DNA from: Enterobacter ludwigii
GTDB taxonomy: Bacteria; Pseudomonadota; Gammaproteobacteria; Enterobacterales; Enterobacteriaceae
Assembly (NCBI GenBank): GCA_900068845.1
Contig: CEFQ01000005.1
Location: 740,475-804,474, forward strand
Direction of reading: 5' to 3'
Length of the DNA stretch: 64,000 bases
The translations under genes were made by a program, and so were the position numbers. A model generated the notes under the pieces. The model was not told where the DNA came from. It worked only from the letters and a program-made list of their open reading frames with translations, and made no database searches. Positions 1 through 9,622 of the stretch are shown piece after piece (within the stretch, counting starts at the first letter, position 1; each line of letters begins with the position of its first letter).

Positions 1-826
1 TGGCCGGATTGACGCCGTCGGTGATGGCGTAGCCAGCAGCCGTATTGGCGAGCGCGTCGCAGTCGATCCGGTTGTCAGCTGCGGTCAGTGCTATCCCTGC
101 TCCATTGGTCGCCCGAATGTCTGCAAAGCGTTGCAGGTGATCGGGGTACATCGCGACGGCGGCTTTAGCGAATATGCCGTGGCACCCGCGAAAAATGCCT
201 TCCGCTTGCCGGATAGCGTTCCCGACAAACTCGCCAGCATGGTCGAACCTTTCACCATCGCGGCTAATATCACCGCTTTCCTCAAACCACAGCCAAACGA
301 TGTGGCGCTGATTTACGGTGCCGGCCCGATGGGCCTCACCGCCATTCAGGTGCTGAAAGGCGTGTACGGCGTTGAGCACGTATTGGTGGTCGATCGCCTG
401 CCTGAGCGTCTGGCGCTGGCGCAGGTAAACGGTGCCGATCAAGTGTTCAACAACAGCGAGATTCCGTTAGCCGCACAGCTGGAAGGCGTGCAGCCAACGC
501 TGATTATCGATGCCGCCTGCCATCCTTCGATTCTGTCTGAAGCCGCCGCCCTCGCCTCACCGGCGGCGCGTATCGGCCTGCTGGGCTTTTCAGGTGAACC
601 GTGCAGCATCACACAGCAAAGTCTCACCAGCAAAGAGCTGTCGTTGTTCACCTCACGCCTCAATAGCCATCGCTTCCCGCAGGTGATTGAGTGGATTGAG
701 CAAGGCCAGATCCAGCCAGAGAAACTGGTAACACACTACTTCCCGCTGGCGGAAGTTGAACAAGCCATGACGCTGTTCGAAAAAGATCCCCGCACCTGCT
801 GCAAAGTGATCCTACAAATGGGTTAA
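1..826 (+). CDS. rspB: Zinc-dependent alcohol dehydrogenase family protein RspB (5' end outside window)
   Basis: Partial medium-chain, Zn-dependent NAD(P) dehydrogenase. The frame is open from base 2, so the true start lies upstream. Visible are the structural-zinc cysteine cluster CGQCYPC with a fourth Cys in RPNVC (about bases 74-126) and the nucleotide-binding motif GAGPMG. It follows E. coli RspB closely (GERVAVDPVVSCG, PTLIIDAACHPSIL, CCKV near the end). RspB is an oxidoreductase of the rspAB operon; its physiological substrate is not firmly known. Here it leads into ydfJ, ydfI and rspR, matching the E. coli gene set, so rspA (a mannonate-dehydratase-like protein) would be expected just left of base 1. 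LgoD of the L-galactonate pathway is a weaker alternative. Confidence 0.88.
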   Translation, partial: GRIDAVGDGVASSRIGERVAVDPVVSCGQCYPCSIGRPNVCKALQVIGVHRDGGFSEYAVAPAKNAFRLPDSVPDKLASMVEPFTIAANITAFLKPQPNDVALIYGAGPMGLTAIQVLKGVYGVEHVLVVDRLPERLALAQVNGADQVFNNSEIPLAAQLEGVQPTLIIDAACHPSILSEAAALASPAARIGLLGFSGEPCSITQQSLTSKELSLFTSRLNSHRFPQVIEWIEQGQIQPEKLVTHYFPLAEVEQAMTLFEKDPRTCCKVILQMG

Positions 827-910
827 GTTAACCCGCACACCAGGTGTCCCCATGCCGGTCACTTACCCGCCGGCATTATTACTATAAAAAATGACGATGA
901 CGGAGTTTCT

Positions 911-2194
911 ATGTTTAAGAACCTGCGCTGGACCCTCGTACTGCTGTTGTTCCTGGTGTTTATGATCAATTACCTTGATCGTATCGCCCTCTCTTTGACT
1001 GTCCCGATGGTGGAAAAAGACCTGATGATCAACGCCGAACAGTTCGGCATGATTTTCGGCAGCTTCTTCTTCGGTTATGCCCTCTTCAACTTTATCGGTG
1101 GCCTGGCGACCGATAAATTCGGTCCCACCATCGTGCTCGGCACCGCCGTTGGCATGTGGTCGCTGTTCTGCGGTTTGACGGCGATGGCAACCGGCTTCTG
1201 GTCAATGATGATTCTGCGCGTGCTGTTTGGCATGGCGGAAGGCCCGATTTCTGCTTCAGCAAACAAAGCCATCAACGGCTGGTTCCCGAAAAAACAAGCT
1301 GCGACAGCGATGGGTTTACTGAGCTCAGGTTCGCCGCTGGGTGGCGCGGTTGCCGGTCCGATTGTCGGCTATCTGGCGCTGTCGTTCGGCTGGCGTCCAG
1401 CGTTCGTGGTGATCGCCGCGATTGGTTTCGTCTGGCTGGCGCTGTGGTTCTTCTTCGCGTCAGATAACCCAGCGAAAAGCAAACGTATCTCCGCCGAAGA
1501 GCGTGCGTTAGTGGAAAAACTGAAAGCCGAAGAGCCGGCCGACGTGATCGATCCGCGCGGTAACGCGCACGGTTTGGGCTTCTATCTGCGCCAGCCGATC
1601 ATTCTGGTCACCGCGTTTGCCTTCTTCTGCTACAACTACATTCTGTTCTTCTTCCTGAGCTGGTTCCCGGCGTATTTGGTGCAGGCGCACGGCCTCGACA
1701 TCAAAGCGATGAGCATCACCACCATGATTCCGTGGATTGTTGGCTTCGTTGGCCTGGCATTAGGTGGCTGGATCTCTGATAAAATTTTCAACATCACCGG
1801 TAAATTGCTGCTTTCGCGCAAAATTGTGCTGGTGGTGTCACTTACCGCTGCGGCGATTTGCGTGGCGCTGGCAGGTACGATAAAAGAGGTCAACTCGGCG
1901 GTGATCATGATGTCGATCTCCATCTTCTTCCTCTACATCACCGGTGCGATTTACTGGGCGATTGTGCAGGATGTGGTGCACAAAAGCCGTGTCGGCAGCA
2001 TCAGTGGCTTTATCCATCTGATTGGCAGCCTGTCAGGCGTTATCGGTCCGGTAGTCACCGGTTTCATCGTGCAGCACTCGGGTAAGTTTGACAGTGCCTT
2101 TATCCTCGCGGGTGCGGTGGCTGGCGTTGGGGCACTGCTGGTACTGCTGGTGATACGTGAACCTAAAGCCAACAATAAACCGGTTTCTGTGTAA
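911..2194 (+). CDS. ydfJ: MFS transporter, YdfJ-like (anion:cation symporter type)
   Basis: Inner-membrane major facilitator of 427 residues with about 12 hydrophobic segments. The N-terminus carries the family signature NYLDRIALS and the first-loop motif GGLATDKFGP. It resembles the hexuronate/galactonate (ACS) transporter subfamily. Position between rspB and a YdfI-type oxidoreductase suggests import of the sugar acid or polyol that the two dehydrogenases act on; that substrate is inferred, not shown. The start follows a GGAG-type site (GACGGAGTTTCT before the ATG). The gap to rspB is 84 bp without a clear terminator, so co-transcription is likely. Confidence 0.85.
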   Translation: MFKNLRWTLVLLLFLVFMINYLDRIALSLTVPMVEKDLMINAEQFGMIFGSFFFGYALFNFIGGLATDKFGPTIVLGTAVGMWSLFCGLTAMATGFWSMMILRVLFGMAEGPISASANKAINGWFPKKQAATAMGLLSSGSPLGGAVAGPIVGYLALSFGWRPAFVVIAAIGFVWLALWFFFASDNPAKSKRISAEERALVEKLKAEEPADVIDPRGNAHGLGFYLRQPIILVTAFAFFCYNYILFFFLSWFPAYLVQAHGLDIKAMSITTMIPWIVGFVGLALGGWISDKIFNITGKLLLSRKIVLVVSLTAAAICVALAGTIKEVNSAVIMMSISIFFLYITGAIYWAIVQDVVHKSRVGSISGFIHLIGSLSGVIGPVVTGFIVQHSGKFDSAFILAGAVAGVGALLVLLVIREPKANNKPVSV

Positions 2195-2199
2195 ATCTC

Positions 2200-2220
2200 A
2201 TGGGGCGCTGAGCGCCCCAT
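2200..2220 (+). terminator. Palindrome between ydfJ and ydfI
   Basis: Arms ATGGGGCGCT and AGCGCCCCAT around a single base, 6 bp after the ydfJ stop. There is no U-run after it (TTGCG follows), so it is more likely a pausing or mRNA 3'-end structure than a full terminator; the ydfI ribosome site starts a few bases later. Confidence 0.4.
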
Positions 2221-2238
2221 TTGCGAAAAGGAATGACT

Positions 2239-3699
2239 ATGTTAGAGCTTGAACGCCTCCCCGCTGATGTCCAACGCCCCGCTTATGACCGCACGCAACT
2301 CAAAACCCGCATGGTACACATCGGTTTCGGGGCGTTTCATCGGGCGCACCAGGCGCTGGCGACCGATAAACTGGCCGCACAGGGCAGCGATTGGGGTTAT
2401 TGCGAAGTGAATCTCAATAGCGGCACGCTGATTCAGGCGCTGCGTCAGCAGGATCTGCTTTACACGCTGACCGAAATGGCCGATGAGAGCTTACACACGC
2501 GCGTGATTGGCGTAGTGACGCAAGCCCTGCACGGCAAAGGTGACGGCATTGAGGCGGTCATTGAAGCGATGAGTCAGCCGGAGGTGGCGATAGTCTCGAT
2601 GACGGTGACCGAGAAAGGCTACTGCTACATGCCTTCAAGCGGCAAGCTCAACCCTGATCATCCTGACATTGTGCACGATCTCGCTAATCCTACTGAGCCA
2701 CGCTCGCTGCCCGGCTTGATCCTGGCGGCGATTATCCGCCGCCGCCAACGCAATTTGCCGCCGTTTAGCGTGATGTCATGCGATAACATGCCGGAAAACG
2801 GTCATGTTACGCGCAACGTGATCACGCAGTTAGCCGAGCGCCATAGCACTGAGCTGGCGGACTATATCCAGACGCATATCACCTTCCCTTCAACTATGGT
2901 GGATCGCATCGTGCCTGCAATGACCGATGCAGCGTTCGACACGTTGGCAGCGCGCTTAGGCAGCCGCGATCCGGTGGCGGTGGAAGCCGAGCCTTTCTTC
3001 CAGTGGGTGATTGAAGACAACTTTGTCAACGGTCGTCCGGCATGGGAAAACGCGGGCGCTGAGCTGGTCAGCGATGTGCTGCCGTTCGAAGAGATGAAGC
3101 TGCGTATGCTCAATGGCAGCCACTCATTCCTGGCCTATCTCGGTTATCTCGCCGGTTATGAGCACATCAGCGATTGTATAGCCGATGCCAGCTATCGTCA
3201 GGCGGCACGCGCATTGATGTTGCAGGATCAGGCGCCGACGCTGCGCACCCAGGGCGTCGATCTCGAGGCGTACGCCGATTCACTGATTGCGCGTTATGAG
3301 AACCGCGCCATCAAACATCGCACCTATCAAATCGCCACCGATGGCACACAAAAGCTGCCGCAGCGTCTGCTGGATAGCGCACGCTGGCATCTGCGCAAGG
3401 GTACCTCGTGCGATTTCGTGTTGCTGGGCGTTGCCGGTTGGATGCGCTACGTCAGCGGCGTGGATGAGCAAGGTCAAAGCATTGAGATCCGCGATCCACT
3501 GAAAGATCAGCTGGCAGACATCGTGGCTAACAGTGAGGAAGGTGCGGCGCGCGTTAAGGCGTTGCTCGGCCTAAACGCAGTGTTCGGCGACGATCTGCTG
3601 AAGGAAACCGTACTGGTCTCTCGCGTAACCGAACTGTATCTGCAATTGGTACAACAGGGCGCGCGCGCCACGGTTCAAAGCCTCGTCACACAAGGCTAA
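2239..3699 (+). CDS. ydfI: Mannitol dehydrogenase family oxidoreductase, YdfI/UxuB-like
   Basis: NAD-dependent polyol/hexonate oxidoreductase, 486 residues in this call. The N-terminal Rossmann half contains VHIGFGAFHRAHQA. The catalytic K-x4-N-x2-H pattern is intact as KLRMLNGSH (Lys287, Asn292, His295). MSCDNMPENGH and TFPSTMVDRIVPA are family hallmarks shared with E. coli YdfI and UxuB (fructuronate reductase). I chose the ATG at 2239 because AGGA ends 6 nt before it; an ATG two codons earlier (2233) directly abuts AGGA, and a TTG at 2221 precedes it. The substrate is probably a hexuronate- or mannonate-type compound taken in by the preceding transporter, but this is inference. Confidence 0.86.
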   Translation: MLELERLPADVQRPAYDRTQLKTRMVHIGFGAFHRAHQALATDKLAAQGSDWGYCEVNLNSGTLIQALRQQDLLYTLTEMADESLHTRVIGVVTQALHGKGDGIEAVIEAMSQPEVAIVSMTVTEKGYCYMPSSGKLNPDHPDIVHDLANPTEPRSLPGLILAAIIRRRQRNLPPFSVMSCDNMPENGHVTRNVITQLAERHSTELADYIQTHITFPSTMVDRIVPAMTDAAFDTLAARLGSRDPVAVEAEPFFQWVIEDNFVNGRPAWENAGAELVSDVLPFEEMKLRMLNGSHSFLAYLGYLAGYEHISDCIADASYRQAARALMLQDQAPTLRTQGVDLEAYADSLIARYENRAIKHRTYQIATDGTQKLPQRLLDSARWHLRKGTSCDFVLLGVAGWMRYVSGVDEQGQSIEIRDPLKDQLADIVANSEEGAARVKALLGLNAVFGDDLLKETVLVSRVTELYLQLVQQGARATVQSLVTQG

Positions 3700-3760
3700 G
3701 CGCCTGCACAAATGTGTAGCGCAGACGCAGCGTGCTGATTAGACTGAACCTTTCTTAACG

Positions 3761-3778
3761 GGCTGGCAGATGCCAGCC
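3761..3778. promoter_or_regulatory. Perfect palindrome upstream of rspR
   Basis: GGCTGGCA-GA-TGCCAGCC lies 19 bp before the rspR ATG and 61 bp after the ydfI stop. It has no U-run. It may be a terminator-like hairpin for the upstream operon or an operator for autoregulation by RspR; the sequence alone does not decide. Confidence 0.35.
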
Positions 3779-3797
3779 GTAATACGGATATTGCTGC

Positions 3798-4484
3798 ATG
3801 TCGACTGCCTATACCATAACCACCAGCGAACCGGTAAATCAGCAGATCTATCGTTATCTGCGCAAAGATATTGTGACCTGCGTTATTCATCCGGGCTCGC
3901 TGCTGTCGGAGAAGGAAGTGTCGGCGCGTTTTAACGTGTCACGTCAGCCGGTGCGTGAAGCCTTTATCAAGCTGGCAGAAGCCGGGTTGGTGCAGGTTTT
4001 ACCGCAGCGCGGAACCTTCGTTCGCAAGATCTCCGCCCAGCGTGTGGCCGATGGTCGCTTTATCCGTGAAGCGGTAGAAATCGCCGTGGTACGCCGCGCT
4101 GCGCAGGAAATCGGTGCGACGGGATTGATGGCGCTGGAGCATAACTTACAGCTGCAACGTCTCGCCGCTGAGCGTCATGACAGCCAGGCATTTTTAACGC
4201 TGGATGATGAGTTTCACCGGTTGATTGCTGAAGGGATTAACTGCCTGCTGGCATGGGAAACGGTGGAGAACATCAAAGCCACCATGGACCGCGTGCGTTT
4301 TCTGACGTTGAGCGAAGTGTCGCCGCCAGAGCGTTTAATTCAGCAGCATGAAGATATCTATAGCGCGTTAAAAGCACATGATGTCGAGGCGGCTGAAACC
4401 GCAATGCGCCGCCATTTGCAGGAGATGATTATGACCATCACGCCGATTGCCGAGCGTAACAGCGAGTGGTTTGAAGCGCCTTAA
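3798..4484 (+). CDS. rspR: GntR/FadR-family transcriptional regulator RspR
   Basis: DNA-binding regulator of 228 residues. The N-terminal winged helix includes LSEKEVSARFNVSRQPVREA, the recognition segment typical of GntR, followed by QRGTFV. The C-terminal all-helical FCD ligand-binding domain has acidic/His positions (DDEFHRLI, QHEDIY, RRHLQEM). It matches E. coli RspR (YdfH), including the tail residues NSEWF. It would repress the rsp/ydf cluster and sense a pathway metabolite. In E. coli rspR is divergent from rspAB; here it lies downstream on the same strand, 98 bp after ydfI, perhaps with its own promoter. No strong Shine-Dalgarno is visible. Confidence 0.87.
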   Translation: MSTAYTITTSEPVNQQIYRYLRKDIVTCVIHPGSLLSEKEVSARFNVSRQPVREAFIKLAEAGLVQVLPQRGTFVRKISAQRVADGRFIREAVEIAVVRRAAQEIGATGLMALEHNLQLQRLAAERHDSQAFLTLDDEFHRLIAEGINCLLAWETVENIKATMDRVRFLTLSEVSPPERLIQQHEDIYSALKAHDVEAAETAMRRHLQEMIMTITPIAERNSEWFEAP

Positions 4485-4492
4485 TTTGAGAG

Positions 4493-4617
4493 TTCGCCAT
4501 TCATGGCGTAATGCAGCACACTTAAGCAATTAATTGCCTGGTTATGCAGGTGCGCATGAATGCGCACCCTACGATAACCCAGCTCTGTGAACGTAGGGTC
4601 GCCATTCATGGCGACCT
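4493..4617. repeat. Composite intergenic palindromic repeat (three GCC-ATTCAT-GGC type units)
   Basis: Fills nearly the whole rspR-fbaB convergent gap. Units are TTCGCCATTCATGGCGTAA (from 4493), GGTGCGCATGAATGCGCACC (about 4549-4568) and GTAGGGTCGCCATTCATGGCGACC (to 4616). The first unit begins 8 nt after the rspR stop and the last ends 10 nt from the fbaB stop. A closely similar composite copy lies at 35649-35818. It looks like a REP-type element and contains no ORF. Confidence 0.8.
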
Positions 4618-4626
4618 TTCTCACAT

Positions 4627-5679
4627 TTAAGCGATGGTAACGTCTTTTGACAAATACACATCCTGCACCGCATTAATCAGCTGCACGCCCTCTTTCAACG
4701 ACTTTTTAAACGCTTTACGCCCAAGAATCAGCCCCATGCCGCCAGCACGTTTGTTAATCACGGCGGTTCGCACCGACTCCGCGATATCGGTTTCTCCGGC
4801 CGATGCACCGCCAGAGTTAATCAATCCCGCACGTCCCATATAGCAGTTTGCCAACTGGTAACGCACCAAATCAATCGGGTTTTCTGTGGTCAGTTTGCTA
4901 TACACGCGTTCATCGGTATGACCAAATTTGACCGCGTTATAGCCACCGTTATTTTCCGCCATCTTCTGCTTAACGATATCCGCTCCGATGGTGGCCGCCA
5001 GATGGTTGGCCTGGCCGGTTAAATCGGCGCTGGCGTGATAATCAACGCCCTCTTTCTTGAAAGCATCATTACGCAGATAAGCCCACAATACCGTCACCAT
5101 GCCCAGCTCATGCGCACGTTCAAAGGCTACCGAGATCTCTTCGATCTGCCGACGCGATTGTTCAGAACCGAAGTAGATCGTTGCGCCAACCGCCACCGCG
5201 CCCAGATTGAACGCCTGCTCAACGCTGGCATACAACGTCTGATCGTATTGGGTGGGATAACTCAGGGTTTCGTTATGGTTCAGCTTCACCATAAACGGAA
5301 TGCGATGCGCATAGCGGCGTGCCACCGAGGCCAGCACGCCATAGGTGGATGCCACGCAGTTACAGCCGGCTTCAATCGCCAGCTCAACAATATTCTTCGG
5401 ATCGAAATAGGCCGGATTGGCGGCAAAGGAGGCGCCCGCTGAGTGCTCAACGCCCTGATCGACCGGCAGAATCGATAAATAGCCGGTGCCCGCCAGACGT
5501 CCGGTGTTGTACAGCGTTTGCATATTGCGTAATACGGTGGGAGAGCGATTGTTGTCGATCATGACGCGATCGACATAATCCGCGCCGGGTAAATAGAGGC
5601 TATCCGCTGGAAGAGTCATGCAGCGATGTTGAAGAAGGCTGTCCGCTTCTTTGCCCAATAACTGTACGATGTCCGTCAT
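4627..5679 (-). CDS. fbaB: Class I fructose-bisphosphate aldolase FbaB
   Basis: Cleaves fructose 1,6-bisphosphate by a Schiff-base mechanism (DhnA-type class I aldolase). The 350-residue product equals the E. coli length and is near identical over long blocks ([31 protein letters not shown], [31 protein letters not shown]). The start was set at the ATG at 5679 ([10 protein letters not shown]) because it follows GGAG at 5-nt spacing and matches FbaB; a longer reading frame upstream has no such support. The enzyme is usually associated with gluconeogenic growth. As in E. coli it neighbours thiD-thiM. A palindromic repeat lies 10 nt past its stop. Confidence 0.96.
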   Translation of the reverse strand: MTDIVQLLGKEADSLLQHRCMTLPADSLYLPGADYVDRVMIDNNRSPTVLRNMQTLYNTGRLAGTGYLSILPVDQGVEHSAGASFAANPAYFDPKNIVELAIEAGCNCVASTYGVLASVARRYAHRIPFMVKLNHNETLSYPTQYDQTLYASVEQAFNLGAVAVGATIYFGSEQSRRQIEEISVAFERAHELGMVTVLWAYLRNDAFKKEGVDYHASADLTGQANHLAATIGADIVKQKMAENNGGYNAVKFGHTDERVYSKLTTENPIDLVRYQLANCYMGRAGLINSGGASAGETDIAESVRTAVINKRAGGMGLILGRKAFKKSLKEGVQLINAVQDVYLSKDVTIA

Positions 5680-5826
5680 GTTCGCTCCTGATAAATAGCT
5701 GGATTGGAACCGGCCGTTGCCGATTCGCCCCCAACAGCCTGGACCGGAATGCACCAGGCAGGCAAATTGCTGACTCCATTTTTCAGACGGATGCGCAATG
5801 AAAAAGCGGCAATCTGGCGTTACGCC

Positions 5827-6627
5827 CTACCACCACTGATGGAAATGGTGCACCGGCCCAATACCTTTTCCTACTTCCAGCGAATCGGCGTGCAGCAACG
5901 CTTGCTGCAGCCAGGCTTTGGCTTCTGCCACCGTTGTCACCCAATCATCATGACGCGGACGCAACGCGGCCAGCGCCGCCGACAGCGAACACCCCGTACC
6001 ATGCGTGTGACGCGTGTTAACACGTGGCGCGGTAAAGCGCTGACGTCCGTCGCGGGTAATCAGCCAATCCGGGCTTTCGGCATCGCTAAGATGTCCGCCC
6101 TTCATCAGCACCGCTTCACAGCCAAGATCGAGCAGCGCATCGCCCTGCTGCAACATGGTTTTCTCATCCTGCGCCATCACGCGTCCCAACAGCGCGGCGG
6201 CTTCCGGCAGATTTGGCGTGATCAGCGACACCTGCGGCAGCAGCAATTCGCGCACGCTGGCTACTGCATCCGGCGACAGCAGCGCATCGCCGCTTTTGGC
6301 GAGCATTACCGTATCCAGCACCACAAACGGCAAACGGGCCCGTTTTAGCCGCTCGGCCACCACTTCGACAATCGCGGTTTCTGACAGCATGCCAATCTTA
6401 GCGGCATCAATGCGCACATCATCCAGCACCGAATCGAGTTGCGCGCCAACGAAATCAGGTTCGATGCGATAGACCGACCGCACGCCGCAGGTGTTTTGTG
6501 CCACCAGCGCAGTGATAACGCTGGTGCCATAAGCGCCCAGCGCGGAAAAGGCTTTGAGGTCGGCCTGAATACCCGCGCCGCCGCTCGGATCGGTGCCAGC
6601 AATGGTTAACGCGTTGATGCGTTTCAT
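5827..6627 (-). CDS. thiD: Hydroxymethylpyrimidine/phosphomethylpyrimidine kinase ThiD
   Basis: Phosphorylates HMP and HMP-P in thiamine synthesis and salvage. The 266-residue protein starts [19 protein letters not shown], the ribokinase-like substrate loop, and has the C-terminal ATP/anion-hole motif [14 protein letters not shown]. The ending [12 protein letters not shown] matches E. coli ThiD. Start and thiM stop share the overlap ATGA (6624-6627), which fixes the start and implies translational coupling in a thiM-thiD operon controlled by the TPP riboswitch upstream of thiM. Confidence 0.96.
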   Translation of the reverse strand: MKRINALTIAGTDPSGGAGIQADLKAFSALGAYGTSVITALVAQNTCGVRSVYRIEPDFVGAQLDSVLDDVRIDAAKIGMLSETAIVEVVAERLKRARLPFVVLDTVMLAKSGDALLSPDAVASVRELLLPQVSLITPNLPEAAALLGRVMAQDEKTMLQQGDALLDLGCEAVLMKGGHLSDAESPDWLITRDGRQRFTAPRVNTRHTHGTGCSLSAALAALRPRHDDWVTTVAEAKAWLQQALLHADSLEVGKGIGPVHHFHQWW

Positions 6628-7409
6628 GCATGCACCTCCAGCGTCCACAACGTATCAAGGAACGTGGCGACAAAACTGCCCGGCCCTTCGACTTTACGCG
6701 CGGCCAGCTCACCGGCCAGCGACATCACGCGGCAGGCCGCAGCGACATGTTGCAGGCGATCGCCCGGTAAGCTGCTAAAGGCGGCAACCACCGCCGACAG
6801 CGCGCAACCTGTGCCCACCACGCGCGTCATCAGCGGACTGCCACCGGGAATGGCCAGTGTTTGCACACCGTCAGTGACGTAATCGACTTCACCGGTAACC
6901 GCTACAACGGTTTGGTAATCACCTGCCAGTTGCTGGGCCGCACTTAGCGCAGCATCCGCCTGATGCAGGCTGTCCACACCGCGTCCGCCGCTTGCCTGGT
7001 TCGCCAGGGCGAGAATTTCTGAAGCATTACCGCGAATCGCCGCCGGTTGCAGGCTCAGCAACTGTTGGCAGAAGGCGGTGCGCAGCGTTAATGCGCCGAC
7101 CGCCACCGGATCCAGCGTCCACGGCGTGCCTGCGCTTTGCGCGGCTTGCACCGCCGCTAACATGGCATCACGACGATTGCGCGTTAGCGTGCCGACGTTA
7201 ATCAATAACCCATCGGCAAAACCCGCGAATTGTGCCGCCTCTTCAGGATCGATCACCATCGCAGGCGAAGCTTGCAGCGCCAGCAGCACATTGGCAGTAA
7301 AGGTTTGCACCACGTCATTCGTCATGCAGTGCACCAGTGGCGCTTGCTGACGCAGCAGTTGCAGTGAGTGCGCGAGTTGCGCAGGGGAAAGAAGGTCAGG
7401 CTTTTTCAT
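6624..7409 (-). CDS. thiM: Hydroxyethylthiazole kinase ThiM
   Basis: Phosphorylates 4-methyl-5-(2-hydroxyethyl)thiazole for thiamine salvage. The 261-residue protein shows [20 protein letters not shown] near the N-terminus and the kinase motif [13 protein letters not shown], as in the ThiM family. The ATG at 7409 is preceded by a GGGAG site. It is first in the thiM-thiD operon, and the leader contains a TPP riboswitch, so expression should fall when thiamine pyrophosphate is plentiful. Confidence 0.95.
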   Translation of the reverse strand: MKKPDLLSPAQLAHSLQLLRQQAPLVHCMTNDVVQTFTANVLLALQASPAMVIDPEEAAQFAGFADGLLINVGTLTRNRRDAMLAAVQAAQSAGTPWTLDPVAVGALTLRTAFCQQLLSLQPAAIRGNASEILALANQASGGRGVDSLHQADAALSAAQQLAGDYQTVVAVTGEVDYVTDGVQTLAIPGGSPLMTRVVGTGCALSAVVAAFSSLPGDRLQHVAAACRVMSLAGELAARKVEGPGSFVATFLDTLWTLEVHA

Positions 7410-7454
7410 AAGGCTCCCAACCGGCGATCAAGAAGGCGAATGCGGTCAGGCATC

Positions 7455-7532
7455 TGACTTCCCTACGCTGGCATTATCCAGATCAGGTCAGCGGGTGTAT
7501 CTCAGCCCTGTTTACAGGGGCACCCCGAGTCA
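7455..7532 (-). ncRNA. TPP riboswitch (THI element) controlling thiM-thiD
   Basis: Read on the minus strand, the leader contains ACTCGGGGTGCCC, then the conserved GGGCTGAGATACACCC, CTGATCTGGATAATGCCAG and GCGTAGGGAAGT, which are the core segments of the THI-box aptamer. It ends about 45 nt before the thiM start, close enough for control of translation initiation or of an early terminator. No clear U-run terminator was seen between it and thiM, so translational control is favoured. Confidence 0.95.
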
Positions 7533-7563
7533 TAGCATGCAGGTGTTGCTTCATGCCGCAGAC

Positions 7564-7592
7564 AGGATAATGGCAGCGTCGAGGCTTGTAAA
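7564..7592 (-). promoter_or_regulatory. Candidate sigma-70 promoter of thiM-thiD
   Basis: Minus-strand -35 TTTACA (7587-7592) and -10 TATCCT (7564-7569) are separated by exactly 17 bp and lie about 30 bp upstream of the TPP aptamer. The rest of the 350-bp gap between thiM and the next gene shows no other feature. Confidence 0.55.
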
Positions 7593-7760
7593 TCAGCCGA
7601 TGTGATGAAAGTGGCACTGCTAATCACCAATAAACAACCAATCATTTGAGACAAGACTCATTTCAACTTGATAAATATCAACCTCATTTTGCGCAAAAAA
7701 CGGCCTAATAGCCCTCCGGATTTGAAGAGAAACCCCGCCCACTCGATTCCGGTAGCGATA

Positions 7761-7964
7761 ATGAAATTAAAATTCTTCAGCTTTATTCCACATGCGCATA
7801 AATGGCACAACATCCAAATATCCCGCAAGGGCGCGATTTCTCCCACCGGCAGAACTTATTTTTCCACTCACATTGAAGCGCGTTGTCAACGATGCGGCGA
7901 ATATCTGAACAAGGTGTATTACCGCGATATCAGTGATGCCGAAGCAAAACGCTGGTTGGGTTAG
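7761..7964 (+). CDS. Small protein with a CxxC motif, unknown function
   Basis: A 67-residue reading frame from the ATG at 7761 (MKLKFFSFIPHAHKWHN). It is basic, contains the pair CQRCG in the segment ARCQRCGEYLNKVYY, and a His-Lys-Trp (HKW) near the N-terminus. This layout loosely recalls small prophage-type proteins with an HKW motif and a CxxC knuckle (DUF1660-like), but I cannot confirm that. Only two cysteines are present, so metal binding would need His ligands or a dimer. A longer TTG start at 7668 has no ribosome site. It stands alone between the thi promoter and the ahpF terminator. Confidence 0.55.
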   Translation: MKLKFFSFIPHAHKWHNIQISRKGAISPTGRTYFSTHIEARCQRCGEYLNKVYYRDISDAEAKRWLG

Positions 7965-7978
7965 CAACATCCATATAT

Positions 7979-8010
7979 AAAAAAAGCCCTGCAACACAGG
8001 TTGCAGGGCT
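7979..8010 (-). terminator. Intrinsic terminator of ahpCF
   Basis: Perfect 11-bp stem (AGCCCTGCAAC / GTTGCAGGGCT, loop ACAG) followed on the minus strand by seven T residues. It lies 22 bp past the ahpF stop. Confidence 0.88.
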
Positions 8011-8032
8011 GTTGCGTGGCTATCGCAAAAAC

Positions 8033-9601
8033 TTATTCAGCCGGTTTGGTACGAATCAAATAATCAAAGGCGCTGAGTGAGGCTTTCGCGCCTTCACCGC
8101 TGGCGATGATGATCTGCTTGTACGGCACCGTGGTGCAGTCGCCGGCCGCGAACACGCCTTTCAGGCTGGTTTCACACTTGGCATCAATGATGATTTCGCC
8201 CATTTTGGTGCGCTCAACCGCACCTTCCAGCCAGGTGGTATTTGGCAACAAACCAATCTGCACGAAGATACCGCTCAGCGCGATTTCGTGGCTGGTCTGG
8301 TTATTACGGTCAATGTACGTCAGGCTGGTGACTTTGCTGCCGTCGCCTTTCACTTCGGTGGTCTGTGCATTCAGAATCACATCGACGTTTTTCAGGCTGC
8401 GCAGTTTGTCTTGTAGCACTTTGTCGGCGCGCATTTCGCTGGCAAATTCCAGCAGCGTAACGTGCTCAACAATGCCTGCCAAATCGATAGCCGCTTCCAC
8501 GCCAGAGTTACCGCCGCCAATGACCGCGGTGCGTTTGCCTTTAAACAGCGGACCGTCGCAGTGTGGGCAGTAAGTCACGCCCTTGGTGCGATACTGCTCT
8601 TCACCCGGCACGCCCATATTGCGCCAGCGTGCGCCGGTGGCAATGATGATGCTGCGAGATTTCAATACTGCGCCAGATGCCGTTTCAATCGCGTGCAGAC
8701 CGCCCTCTTTCACCGCTGGAATCAGCTTGATGGCGCTCTGGGTATCAATCACATCCACGTCGTAATCATCAACGTGGGCACGCAGAGAACCGGCGAGCTT
8801 AGCGCCTTCAGTTTTCGGCACAGAGATATAGTTTTCGATATCTACGGTATCCAACACCTGGCCACCGAAACGCTCGCCCATCAGGCCAGTACGAATACCT
8901 TTACGTGCCGAGTAGATGGCCGCTGCTGCGCCCGCCGGGCCGCTGCCGACGATCAGCACTTCGTAGGCATCACGTTTGTTCAGCTCTTCCGCCGCGCGCT
9001 TATCGGCATTGGTGTCCACTTTACCGACGATTTCCGCCAGGCTCAGACGACCCTGCCCGAACTCTTTACCGTTCAGGAACACGGCCGGCACGCCCATCAC
9101 GTTGCGCTCGGTGATTTCGTTCTGGAACATACCGCCGTCAATCGCGGTATGGCTGATACGCGGGTTCAGCACCGCCATCAGGTTCAGCGCCTGTACCACG
9201 TCAGGACAGTTGTGGCACGACAGTGAGTAATACGTTTCGAAGTGGAAGTCGCCTTCCAGCGCCACAACCTGATCCAGCAGGCTTTGCGCTTCTTTCGAAG
9301 GATGTCCACCGGTTTGCAGCAAGGCTAAAACCAGTGAAGTAAATTCGTGACCCATTGGCGAACCGGCAAAGCGCGGCCCACTGTTACGGCCTGGGTTGGT
9401 GATCAGGAAAGAGGGTTTACGAACCGGACGATCGTTCTCTTCACGGAAGCTGACTTTTTCTGACAAGCTCGCGATATCGGCCAGCAGAGTACGGATCTCT
9501 GTGGATTTAGCGCCATCATCCAATGTGGCAATCAACTCAACCGGTTTCGTTAGTTTCTCAAGGTAAGCCTTGAGTTGGGTTTTTAAATTGGTGTCGAGCA
9601 T
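8033..9601 (-). CDS. ahpF: Alkyl hydroperoxide reductase subunit F
   Basis: FAD-dependent disulfide reductase that uses NADH to reduce AhpC. Its 522 residues agree with the usual 521. The N-terminal double thioredoxin-fold domain has the redox pair CHNC (Cys129, Cys132). The C-terminal thioredoxin-reductase-like part has the FAD motif [11 protein letters not shown], the active-site CPHC (about 345-348), the NADH motif [10 protein letters not shown] and the FAD-binding AAGDCT. It follows ahpC by 71 bp, with a hairpin between them that may lower ahpF expression relative to ahpC. Confidence 0.97.
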   Translation of the reverse strand: MLDTNLKTQLKAYLEKLTKPVELIATLDDGAKSTEIRTLLADIASLSEKVSFREENDRPVRKPSFLITNPGRNSGPRFAGSPMGHEFTSLVLALLQTGGHPSKEAQSLLDQVVALEGDFHFETYYSLSCHNCPDVVQALNLMAVLNPRISHTAIDGGMFQNEITERNVMGVPAVFLNGKEFGQGRLSLAEIVGKVDTNADKRAAEELNKRDAYEVLIVGSGPAGAAAAIYSARKGIRTGLMGERFGGQVLDTVDIENYISVPKTEGAKLAGSLRAHVDDYDVDVIDTQSAIKLIPAVKEGGLHAIETASGAVLKSRSIIIATGARWRNMGVPGEEQYRTKGVTYCPHCDGPLFKGKRTAVIGGGNSGVEAAIDLAGIVEHVTLLEFASEMRADKVLQDKLRSLKNVDVILNAQTTEVKGDGSKVTSLTYIDRNNQTSHEIALSGIFVQIGLLPNTTWLEGAVERTKMGEIIIDAKCETSLKGVFAAGDCTTVPYKQIIIASGEGAKASLSAFDYLIRTKPAE

Positions 9602-9622
9602 AGTGAGTTCCTGTCATGAAAA

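Noticed and set aside
7668..7760. TTG-initiated 31-codon extension of the small CxxC protein
   Set aside because: No ribosome site before the TTG; ATG at 7761 is the simpler start.
8462..9226. 254-codon open frame antisense to ahpF
   Set aside because: Shadow of a highly biased coding sequence; the ahpF frame is certain.
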